Assembly (NCBI GenBank): GCA_003516765.1 | Contig: DPCD01000108.1 | Coordinates: 1 to 10,275, forward strand | DNA length: 10,275 nucleotides | Source: Clostridiales bacterium | GTDB lineage: Bacteria > Bacillota > Clostridia > Oscillospirales > Oscillospiraceae | Direction of reading: 5' to 3' | In this document: piece after piece, positions 1-6,368 of the stretch | Position numbering within the stretch: the stretch's first letter is position 1 | Layout: every line of letters begins with the position of its first letter | The notes under the pieces: model-generated | The model's database searches: none | Told to the model about the DNA's origin: nothing | The model's input: the letters and a program-made list of their open reading frames with translations, nothing else | Made by a program: the position numbers and the translations under genes

Positions 1-369
1 TACTTGACAGGGAGCAGTTCAGATCTTTCCCTGGGCTTTTCCCTGGCGCATGTGGGCATCAACAATGATAGCGCCGAGGCGGCGCAAAGTGTCTGTCGCC
101 GCATTGCAGACATCTTCCGCCTTCCGATAAAAATGGGAAATAGCTCAGACTTTTCGGGCACCTATGTGGAATGCATGAAGACGATGTACTATGGAAAAAA
201 CGGCCACATCGGCTTCCATACCAACTCAGCAGAGCGTGCTCTGGCATATTTCCGCCAAAAGGGCTTGGAGATCCGCCCGGAGAGCTACAAGTGCGATGAA
301 AACGGCTTGGGAAAATTTTTCTATTTAAAGGACGAGGTGGGCGGGTTTGCCCTCCACGTGGTGAGGTAG
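1..369 (+). CDS. eda: KDPG/KHG aldolase, C-terminal VOC-like extension (partial, 5' end outside window)
   Basis: This is the last 122 codons of a gene that starts before the window; the frame is open through base 1. The aldolase barrel is not visible. What is seen resembles the roughly 110-residue glyoxalase/VOC-like tail that many clostridial 2-dehydro-3-deoxy-6-phosphogluconate aldolases carry: an AHVGIN opening, GNSSDFSG, a KNGHIGFHTNS stretch, and the ending LKDEVGGFALHVV. The full enzyme would cleave KDPG to pyruvate and glyceraldehyde-3-phosphate in the cytoplasm; the tail's own job is unknown. The stop lies 4 nt before the KDG kinase start, so the two are probably translationally coupled and act consecutively. 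A TTG at base 4 could be read as a start, but it has no upstream sequence to judge and the homology does not require it. The alternative is a free-standing VOC protein; context and tail sequence argue against that. Confidence 0.78.
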   Translation, partial: YLTGSSSDLSLGFSLAHVGINNDSAEAAQSVCRRIADIFRLPIKMGNSSDFSGTYVECMKTMYYGKNGHIGFHTNSAERALAYFRQKGLEIRPESYKCDENGLGKFFYLKDEVGGFALHVVR

Positions 370-373
370 CGCG

Positions 374-1399
374 ATGATGAAACAAGTGATCGGCATGGGA
401 GATCTGCTACTCTCTCTCTCGCCGCCGGGTTATCTGCGCTTTGGACAGGCGACGACCTTTGACGCCTTCTATACTGGTGCAGAAGCCAATGTCTGTGCAG
501 CGCTGGCGCAGTTCGGTATCCCCACTGAATTGCTTACCAGCGTACCGGAGAACGATATTGGAAAGACTGCGGTATCTATGCTCCGCAAATTTGGCGTAGG
601 GACGAAGCATATTGTGTATCAGGGGGACAGAATTGGCGTTTTGTACCTGGAAAAGGGGGCATCACAGCGGCCGTCCAAGGTGATTTATGATCGAAAGCAC
701 TCTGCCATCTGTCAGACGAGGCCAGAGGATTTTGACTTTGACACCATTTTTGCCAATGCGGATTGGTTCCACATTACGGGGATTACACCTGCCCTCAGCG
801 ACATGGCGCCTGCATTGTGCCTGGCTGCCTGCCAAAAAGCCAAGGCGCACAATCTGACGGTGAGCTGCGATTTGAATTACCGGAAGAAGCTGTGGACGAC
901 CCAGCAAGCTAAAGCGACGATGGAGCGCTTGCTGCCCTATGTGGATGTTCTGGTGGCCAATGAAGAGGATGTGGAAAAAGTTCTGGGCATTCGTGCCGGA
1001 GAGACGGACGTAACAAAGGGTCAGATCGACCAGCAGGGTTATGTAGATGTGGCGCACCAGCTCATTGCGCGCTATGGTCTGCGCCTTGTGGCGACTACAC
1101 TGCGCAAGAGCTACTCTGCCTCGGAAAATGGATGGAGCGCCGTGGTCTGTAGCCGGGAGGAGAAGGCTTTTTCCAGAGAGTATCAAATTCATATTGTCAA
1201 TCGGGTAGGCGGTGGCGATGCCTTTTCCGCTGGCTTGATCTACGGCCTGAAAATGGGTTACACGATGCAAGAGACTGTGGAATTTGCTGCTGCCGCATCT
1301 TGCCTCAAGCATTCCATCGAATTTGACTTCAACCTGGTTTCCTTGGAAGAGGTCAGAGCGCTGATGGAGGGAGACGGCTCAGGCCGGGTGCAGAGATAG
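374..1399 (+). CDS. kdgK: 2-keto-3-deoxygluconate kinase (PfkB/ribokinase family)
   Basis: Cytoplasmic ATP-dependent kinase of 341 aa, the normal length for the family, predicted to phosphorylate 2-keto-3-deoxygluconate to KDPG for the aldolase encoded just upstream. Sequence signs: the N-terminal substrate-side motif TGAEANVCAALAQFG (34-48); YLEKGASQRPSKVIYDR (91-107), typical of KDG kinases; SCDLNYRKKLW (164-174); ANEEDVEKVLG (195-205); and the PfkB signature RVGGGDAFSAG (277-287) with catalytic base Asp282. The ending KHSIEFDFNLVSLEEV also matches KDG kinases. Two adjacent ATGs (374 and 377) are possible starts; a weak GGTGAGG lies within the end of the preceding gene. The 4-nt gap to that gene and the 11-nt gap to the next support one operon. 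Substrate assignment is by family and neighbour; another sugar-acid kinase is less likely. Confidence 0.9.
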   Translation: MMKQVIGMGDLLLSLSPPGYLRFGQATTFDAFYTGAEANVCAALAQFGIPTELLTSVPENDIGKTAVSMLRKFGVGTKHIVYQGDRIGVLYLEKGASQRPSKVIYDRKHSAICQTRPEDFDFDTIFANADWFHITGITPALSDMAPALCLAACQKAKAHNLTVSCDLNYRKKLWTTQQAKATMERLLPYVDVLVANEEDVEKVLGIRAGETDVTKGQIDQQGYVDVAHQLIARYGLRLVATTLRKSYSASENGWSAVVCSREEKAFSREYQIHIVNRVGGGDAFSAGLIYGLKMGYTMQETVEFAAAASCLKHSIEFDFNLVSLEEVRALMEGDGSGRVQR

Positions 1400-1410
1400 G
1401 GAGGAAAACC

Positions 1411-2409
1411 ATGCGGAAAGTCTTAATTCTTACGCCTGGATTTGCGCAGACGTGTGAGGAAGCGCTGGAGATTTTGCGGCAGGATGGTCTCACGCCAGTA
1501 TTCCAAAACGACGTGCCCATCAGCCGGGAGGAGGAAATATTGCCCTATCTGGATGATACCGTGGAGGCCATTGTGGTAGGCGTGGAGCCGGCCGGAAAGC
1601 TAGTGCAGCGCAGCGCGAAAAACCTAAAAATGGTGTCCATATTCGGAGCAGGCATCAACCCTGTGGTGCTGGAGGGCGCCAAGGAGGCGGGTGTTACGTT
1701 GACACGGACGCCAGGGGCAAACAGTAACGGTGTTGCAGACGTGGTGCTGGGCTTAATGCTCAATGCGGCGCGTAAGATCACCCGGGCGGAGCGGGATTTG
1801 CGCAGCGGAAAATGGCAGCGGTATTATAGCCCGTCGCTCTATCGCGCAACGGTGGGGCTTCTGGGTTTTGGCGCTGTTGCAAAGGCGGTTGCCAGACGGC
1901 TCCAGGGGTTTGACGCACGAATATTGGCCTATGATCCCTACTGGGATGCGGAGGCGGCAGCGAAGTACGGGGTAGAACGCTGTGATCTCGACACATTGCT
2001 CCAGGAATCCGATTTTGTGTCCATTCATGTGGCGCTTACCCCTGAGACCGAGTGTATGCTTGGAGAGCGGGAGTTTGCCCAGATGAAACCCAGCGCTTAC
2101 CTCATCAACACAGCGCGGGGAAAGATTGTGGATGAGTCTGCGCTGTGCCGTGCGCTGGAGCAAGGACAAATTGCCGGCGCGGCGCTGGATACCTTTTGGC
2201 GGGAGCCGCTGCCCCAGGAGGATCCCCTTCTTAGCCAGCAGAATCTGTTGCTCACGCCCCATATTGCGGCTGACAGTCTTGAATCACGCAATTCTGTGAG
2301 CGTTTATGCCGCGAAAAATATAGTAAACGTGCTAAACGGCACTTCTATGGAGGGGAAGCCTGCCTGGCTTGTGTACCGGGCGCCGGGGTGCGGAAATAGC
2401 CGACAGTGA
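1411..2409 (+). CDS. D-isomer-specific 2-hydroxyacid dehydrogenase (phosphoglycerate dehydrogenase-like)
   Basis: NAD-dependent oxidoreductase of 332 aa, the usual length for the D-2-hydroxyacid dehydrogenase family. It has the split substrate domain (1-100 and 290-332) around a Rossmann domain. Catalytic residues are all visible: Arg236 in NTARGKIVDESAL, Glu265 in ALDTFWREPLP and His284 in LLTPHIAADS. The nucleotide loop is GFGAVA (152-157), where the third glycine of GxGxxG is Ala; Asp175 in ILAYDPY favours NAD over NADP. A good Shine-Dalgarno (GGAGG, 1400-1404) precedes the ATG by 6 nt. It closes a KDG-utilisation operon, so it may reduce or oxidise a keto- or hydroxy-acid in sugar-acid breakdown, but its substrate cannot be read from sequence. 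It is unlikely to be serine-biosynthetic SerA: there is no ACT domain and no serine gene beside it. Confidence 0.88.
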   Translation: MRKVLILTPGFAQTCEEALEILRQDGLTPVFQNDVPISREEEILPYLDDTVEAIVVGVEPAGKLVQRSAKNLKMVSIFGAGINPVVLEGAKEAGVTLTRTPGANSNGVADVVLGLMLNAARKITRAERDLRSGKWQRYYSPSLYRATVGLLGFGAVAKAVARRLQGFDARILAYDPYWDAEAAAKYGVERCDLDTLLQESDFVSIHVALTPETECMLGEREFAQMKPSAYLINTARGKIVDESALCRALEQGQIAGAALDTFWREPLPQEDPLLSQQNLLLTPHIAADSLESRNSVSVYAAKNIVNVLNGTSMEGKPAWLVYRAPGCGNSRQ

Positions 2410-2434
2410 ATTTGATAAATATATTACGAACAGA

Positions 2435-2470
2435 CCGGGAAATTCGATAGTGTCGAATTTCCCGGCTTTG
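2435..2470 (+). terminator. Hairpin terminator of the KDG operon
   Basis: A perfect 13-bp stem (CCGGGAAATTCGA at 2435-2447 with TCGAATTTCCCGG at 2453-2465) encloses a 5-nt loop and begins 25 nt after the dehydrogenase stop. Only a short CTTT follows, so the U-tract is weak. Because the stem is symmetrical it could also stop antisense transcription coming from the right. Confidence 0.7.
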
Positions 2471-2479
2471 CTGTTCAGC

Positions 2480-2764
2480 AACCAGATGGCGACTGAGCAG
2501 CCTTGGATACGTCACCAACAAATGACTCTGATCTAATCTGCCTGCTGCCAATGCGTGTCAAATGCGCCACCGGTTGGCGCAGGCGGATTTTCCGTGCTCT
2601 TTTGGATAGTCGCCCTTTGGGCTAGAGACTGCCCTGACGCCCGCACCCCTGCCTGATTGTGCGCAGAAGCCAGTATAGAATACCGTGGTATTCCCTGTAT
2701 GCTGGGGCGTTTGGGTATATACCAGAGCATGTGCTGCATAGGTATTCACAAGGAGGTGTCTTGC
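2480..2764 (+). other. Non-coding leader upstream of the DUF6870-like gene, part of the mobile remnant
   Basis: About 285 nt without a convincing gene. It holds a hairpin TGCGCCA-CCGGT-TGGCGCA (2563-2581) and a very tight inverted repeat GAATACC-GT-GGTATTC (2678-2693), then a strong ribosome binding site, AAGGAGGTG (2750-2758). Small open frames cross it on both strands (minus 2533-2739 and 2558-2791; plus from ATG 2657, in frame with the downstream gene). None has a good start signal, so I treat them as incidental. From memory, similar leader sequence accompanies this small gene in clostridial integrative elements; that is recollection, not something shown here. Confidence 0.4.
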
Positions 2765-3004
2765 TTGGTTAACAAAGAACAACTCATGCAAATGGGAAGC
2801 AGGAGCTTTGAAGAGGTGACAATTGACGCCCTGGCGGATGTTTTGCAGGTTCAGATTTCTTCAGCAACACCCATGGAGCACTTGGAGAGTACGCTGAGGC
2901 AGCTAGGGAATCCCCACCTTTTTCGAGTCGGAAACACACCGGTTCGTCTCCGTTTTATTGACGAGGAGGCAACGTTGGAGGACAAGGTGAAATCCTACTT
3001 TATA
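2765..3004 (+). pseudogene. DUF6870-like small protein of mobile elements, 3' end replaced
   Basis: Start chosen at TTG 2765, 8 nt after the strong AAGGAGG; the in-frame ATG at 2657 lacks such a site. The first 80 codons read VNKEQLMQMG, then a variable part, NPHLFRVGN, VRLRF and EEATLEDKVKSYFI. This is the pattern of a roughly 80-residue family of unknown function (DUF6870, by recollection) that is common in Firmicutes conjugative and integrative elements. After about 3004 the frame runs on to a stop at 3406, but those 134 codons are antisense to a RepA gene, so the natural C-terminus and stop have been lost. A protein of up to 213 aa with a nonsense tail could still be made. It belongs to the mobile debris, not to either flanking operon. 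Function unknown. Confidence 0.6.
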
Positions 3005-3520
3005 CAGCGTTGCCAGCAGATATTGACGGATGTTTTTGATCTTTGTGGTGTTCTCCTTCATGCAGCTAACGACGAAGCGGATGTGCTCGCTGTCCAGCTT
3101 CAAGAACCGGCTCCTGACCACCTCCGCAGGCTTGTCGTCGCCGGAAATGCGCACGGTCTCTTTTGTGGTGCAGACCGTATCCACGATCAGCTCCAGAATT
3201 TCCTCAATGATCTCCTTGTCATACGGCAAGTCCAGCAGCAGAACGTCATAGCTGATATTCTCCATGATAAGCTCTCTGTACTGCACTCTTCGCTCCGCAT
3301 CGTTTCTTTTCGATTCCCGCTTTTGACCGTCTCTGAACGAAGGGAAGGGAAGAGACTCAGTATCGTTAAAATCAGTATTGTTATTCTCAGTATTACTACC
3401 TTTTGATTTTGGAAATTCTTGAGTTTCGATTTTCAAAAGTCCAGAATTTTGATTTTCACCATTCTTGAATTTTGATTCCGGTGCGGCAACAAAGTTCTTG
3501 ACGTAAATGAGATTATCCAT
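2999..3520 (-). pseudogene. Plasmid/ICE replication initiator RepA remnant (linker and DUF6017 C-terminal domain)
   Basis: On the minus strand, about 174 codons match the central and C-terminal part of Firmicutes RepA-type initiators. The order is IYVKNF, a polar Asn/Thr/Ser-rich linker (NTENNNTDFNDTES), then the DUF6017 domain with YRELIMENISYDVL, EEILELIVDTVCTTKETVRI, GDDKPAEVVRSRFLKL and NIRQYLLATLY. The N-terminal winged-helix DNA-binding domain is missing: at about 3512-3521 the sequence switches to an IS4 transposase on the other strand. The last roughly 30 residues are missing too, replaced at about 2999-3004 by the DUF6870-like gene. The open frame continues to 2903 only as antisense. 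A Met codon at 3520 has no clear ribosome site. This is a dead fragment of a replication or conjugation module; it cannot start replication as a protein. Confidence 0.72.
3401..3479. repeat. 23-bp iteron-like direct repeats inside the repA linker
   Basis: TTTTGATTTT or a close variant begins at 3401, 3424, 3447 and 3470, spaced exactly 23 nt each time. Units 1 and 3 share TTTTGATTTT-N4-ATTCTTGA (18 of 23 identical); unit 2 matches unit 3 at 17 of 23; unit 4 is cut after TTTTGATTCC. Since 23 is not a multiple of 3, the repetition is not visible in the protein, which points to selection on the DNA. RepA_N-type plasmids are known to carry their origin repeats within the rep coding sequence. Confidence 0.6.
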
Positions 3521-4444
3521 GACAAGGCTACCTACTTCAACAGCACAAAGGACGGACGCGGCTATAACCTGCTGCACCTGAACGCGTTGTATGATCTGGA
3601 AAGTCAGCTTTTTCTGGACGCCATCATACAAAATGGACGGGAAGAGCACGAATCCCGGGCGCTTGTGGAACTGGTCGATCGATCGGAGCTTACAGAGCCA
3701 GTCATTCTTATTGCGGATCGCGGCTATGAGGCATACAACAACATCGCGCATATCGAGCAGAAGGGCTGGAACTACCTGATCCGCGTAAAGGAAAAGCATG
3801 GTATTCTTTCGGGTCTCAATCTGCCTGATACGCCGGAATTTGATGCGTGTTTCAGCTATTCTCTCTCCAAACGCCTGACGAACCGCATCCGCAAGGAGCC
3901 TCAAAAGTACCGCTGGCTCCCCAGCAAGGTTCAGTTTGATTATATCCGGGATGCAAGCGACGACCTGTATCCGCTTTCTTTCCGTGTTGTAAGATTTCTG
4001 GTCAAAGAAGATCTGTACGAAACTGTAATCACAAACCTTCCCGAAGCCAGTTTCCCGCCGTCGCTGCTGTGTATGCTGTACCACAAACGCTGGGGAATCG
4101 AAACTGCTTTCTGTGATTTGAAATGCACCCTTGCGCTGACGCACTTTCATGCAAAAAAGCGCTCATTCATTATGCAGGAGATCTTTTCCAGAATGACGCT
4201 CTACAATTTTGCCTCCCTGCTTCGGCTGCACACCCGATTTGTGCAGCCAAAGGGGAAATATTTCTACCGTGTGAACGTTGCTTTTGCCGCGCATATTGCA
4301 CGGGAGTTCCTGCTCGGATTTGTACCTGCGGTCAATGTGGAGGCACTGATTGCTAGTCTGCTGCTTCCTGTCCGGCCCGACCAACACAAGCCAAGAAATA
4401 TGCGGGCAAAACATCCAGCCTGCTTTCAGTACCGGATGATTTAA
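3521..4444 (+). pseudogene. IS4-family transposase, N-terminally truncated
   Basis: About 307 codons of a DDE transposase that would normally be around 430 aa. The frame is open from 3476, but transposase-like sequence starts near 3521 (TYFNS, then GYNLLHLNALYDL). The second catalytic Asp lies in LIADRGYE (codon 3716). The IS4 signature Y-(2)-R-(3)-E-(6)-K is complete in YHKRWGIETAFCDLK (4079-4123), with the catalytic Glu at 4100. The first Asp, expected shortly before TYF, is absent because the 5' part has been replaced by the RepA junction. A TTG at 3587 is the first start-like codon but has no convincing ribosome site. The protein would be inactive; the gene is a relic. No left terminal repeat remains, and the right one was not identified between 4444 and 4632. 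Confidence 0.85.
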
Positions 4445-4462
4445 TCTCCCGACACTCGTTTT

Positions 4463-4486
4463 CGCGGAGGAAACTCCGCGCTTTTG
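4463..4486 (+). terminator. Hairpin after the transposase relic
   Basis: A 7-bp GC-rich stem CGCGGAG (4463-4469) / CTCCGCG (4474-4480) with a GAAA tetraloop is followed by CTTTTGG. It begins 18 nt after the transposase stop and looks like its own rho-independent terminator, with a short U-tract. Confidence 0.6.
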
Positions 4487-4521
4487 GCATACCCTTTTTG
4501 AAAATCTGCGCGTCTTGCGAA

Positions 4522-4552
4522 GCAGGCGCTGGGCTTTCCTCCCAGAGCCTGC
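4522..4552. other. Hairpin between the transposase relic and the hydrogenase 3' end
   Basis: GCAGGC-G-CTGGG (4522-4533) pairs with CCCAG-A-GCCTGC (4541-4552): 11 bp with one mismatch and a 7-nt loop. No T-run follows on either strand, so it is not a canonical terminator. It sits in the 188-nt gap where both the transposase (+) and the hydrogenase gene (-) end. The rest of the gap shows only a GGCTTA repeat (4562, 4582). Confidence 0.4.
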
Positions 4553-4631
4553 ATTTCTGGGGGCTTATCTTAATGAGATTAGGCTTAGCCGGAGGTTTTG
4601 ACTTGTTCTGTACCCTGGAAAGCAGCGCCAC

Positions 4632-6368
4632 TCAAAGTTCCTTCGGCATCTGCCAGCCGTCAATATCGGTATGCAGCAGATGATGCGACCGCTCGGACAG
4701 CGGCTTTCCGAGATACTCTTTGTAAAGCGCCTGCACATCGGGGTTTTCATGCGAGAAACGAAGAGGCATCTTGTGGTCAAGTCTCCACAGGACGTTGCCG
4801 CGCGCCTCGGCGCACTCCTCGCCGTCGTGAATCGGCTGACCGCCGCCGCCGGCGCAGCCGCCGGGACATGCCATGATTTCCACAAAATCATACTGAACGC
4901 TGCCGGACTGGAGCGCCTCCAGAAGCTTTCTGGTGTTTCCGAGACCACTGACAACTGCCGTGCGGACCTTGCCTGCGCCGGGGATCTCAAAGCTGGCTTC
5001 CTTCCAGCCCTGCATGCCGCGCACGGAGGAAAATGCATCCGGGTCAGGATTTTTGCCGGTGACCAGATAGTATGCACTGCGAAGCGCCGCGTCCATCACG
5101 CCGCCCGTCGCGCCAAAAATGACGGCTGCGCCGGTTCCGGAGCCGAGCGGAGAGTCGAAGCTGCTTTCTTCCAGTGTCGAGGGGTCGATCATCGAGCAGC
5201 GGAGCATGCGAACCAGCTCGCGCGTGGTAATGACCACGTCCACATCCGGATCGCCGCAGGCATCACGCATCGTCGGAAGCTCTGCTTCTGCCTTTTTGGA
5301 CGTGCACGGCATCACGGAGATGACACACATATTTTTCGGGTCGACGCCGATCTTTTCTGCGAAGTAGCTCTTTGCGATTGCGCCGAACATCTGCTGCGGC
5401 GATTTTGCTGTGGACAGGTTCTTCGCGAACTGCGGGAACTGCCCCTTGACAAACCGCACCCAGCCGGGGCAGCAGGAAGTGAACATCGGCCATGTATGCG
5501 CGTCGCGATGCGTAAAGCGCTCAATAAACTCGCTGCCCTCTTCCATGATGGTAAGGTCGGCGCTGAAATTGGTGTCAAACACATAGTCAAAGCCGAGCTG
5601 GCGAAGCGCAGAGGCAAGCACACCCGGCGTCGCCTGCTCCGGCGTGAGACCGAAATACTCCGCCCACGCCGCGCGGACGGCAGGTGCGACCTGCACGACG
5701 GTTGTCAGCTCCGGATCGGCGAGCATGCGGTAGACGTGGTCGGTATCGTCGCGCTCTTCCAGCGCGCCGACCGGGCAGTGCGTCACACATTGTCCGCAAT
5801 AGGTGCAGAGGGAGGTCGAAAGTCTGTTGGCGCTTGCCGTGCCGACGGTGGTTCGGGAACCGGTGCCGACCAGATCCCAGATATGGACGCCCTGCATCTT
5901 GTCGCAGACCTGCACGCAGCGCATACACTTGACGCAGCGGTTTTCAAAGCGCAGAATGGGCGCGGAATAGTCGACCGGCGCCGGACGCAGCTTTTTCTGA
6001 TAGGGCGCGCCGAGCAGGTTATAGTCGTTGGACAGCTTTTGAAGCTTGCAGTTGCCGCTGCGCGTACATTTGACGCAGTTCACCTCATGCTGGCTGAGCA
6101 ACAGCTGGAGGTTCACGCGGCGCGTCATACGAACCTTCTGTGAGTTCGTGTGAATGGCCATGCCTTCATGTACCTCATTGTCGCACGCGGCAACGAGCGG
6201 CTCCTGCCCCTCAACCTCGACCATGCAGATCCGGCATGCGCCGATCTCATTGAGGTCCTTGAGATAGCAGAGCGTCGGGATGTCAATATTGACCGAACGC
6301 GCCGCATCCAAAATGCTTGTCCCTTCCGGGACGCAGACGGCTTTGCCGTTGATTGTCAGATTTACCAT
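4632..6368 (-). CDS. hydA: [FeFe] hydrogenase catalytic subunit (CpI-like modular architecture)
   Basis: Cytoplasmic, 578 aa, reducing protons to H2 or the reverse. Domains: 2Fe-2S domain (1-78) with Cys34, 45, 48, 62; His-Cys 4Fe-4S site His94, Cys98, 101, 107; two 4Fe-4S clusters at Cys145/148/151/155 and Cys188/191/194/198; H-domain from about 220 with FTSCCPGW (Cys299 proton relay, Cys300 ligand), VMPCTSKKAE (Cys355, Lys358) and EIMACPGGCAGGGGQP (Cys501, Cys505). Proton-path residues Glu277, Glu280 and Ser319 are also present, so it looks fully functional. ATG 6368 is preceded by GGAGG (8 nt) and AAGGAGG (12 nt) and overlaps the stop of the oxidoreductase gene by 7 nt, indicating coupled translation. 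Maturation genes (hydE/F/G) are not here. Length matches clostridial CpI. The partner gene suggests NAD(P)H-linked rather than ferredoxin-only chemistry. Confidence 0.95.
   Translation of the reverse strand: MVNLTINGKAVCVPEGTSILDAARSVNIDIPTLCYLKDLNEIGACRICMVEVEGQEPLVAACDNEVHEGMAIHTNSQKVRMTRRVNLQLLLSQHEVNCVKCTRSGNCKLQKLSNDYNLLGAPYQKKLRPAPVDYSAPILRFENRCVKCMRCVQVCDKMQGVHIWDLVGTGSRTTVGTASANRLSTSLCTYCGQCVTHCPVGALEERDDTDHVYRMLADPELTTVVQVAPAVRAAWAEYFGLTPEQATPGVLASALRQLGFDYVFDTNFSADLTIMEEGSEFIERFTHRDAHTWPMFTSCCPGWVRFVKGQFPQFAKNLSTAKSPQQMFGAIAKSYFAEKIGVDPKNMCVISVMPCTSKKAEAELPTMRDACGDPDVDVVITTRELVRMLRCSMIDPSTLEESSFDSPLGSGTGAAVIFGATGGVMDAALRSAYYLVTGKNPDPDAFSSVRGMQGWKEASFEIPGAGKVRTAVVSGLGNTRKLLEALQSGSVQYDFVEIMACPGGCAGGGGQPIHDGEECAEARGNVLWRLDHKMPLRFSHENPDVQALYKEYLGKPLSERSHHLLHTDIDGWQMPKEL

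Noticed and set aside
3005..3406. Second half of the + strand frame that follows the DUF6870-like gene
   Set aside because: It is the reverse complement of RepA/DUF6017 coding sequence, so it is junction read-through and not an evolved domain.
3401..3492. CRISPR array
   Set aside because: The units are 23 nt end to end with no unique spacers, and they lie within RepA coding sequence; iteron-like repeats fit better.
4522..4552. Hairpin as terminator of the hydrogenase operon
   Set aside because: No T-run follows on the minus strand and the stem is over 80 nt past the stop, so I keep it only as a hairpin.
4353..4631. 92-codon minus-strand frame downstream of hydA
   Set aside because: No ribosome site, overlaps the transposase 3' end and two hairpins, and the peptide resembles nothing.
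4671..6143. Long 490-codon + strand open frame across the hydrogenase gene
   Set aside because: It is antisense to a hydrogenase with every cluster ligand intact; the GC-rich sequence leaves the opposite strand open. The peptide shows no recognisable motif.
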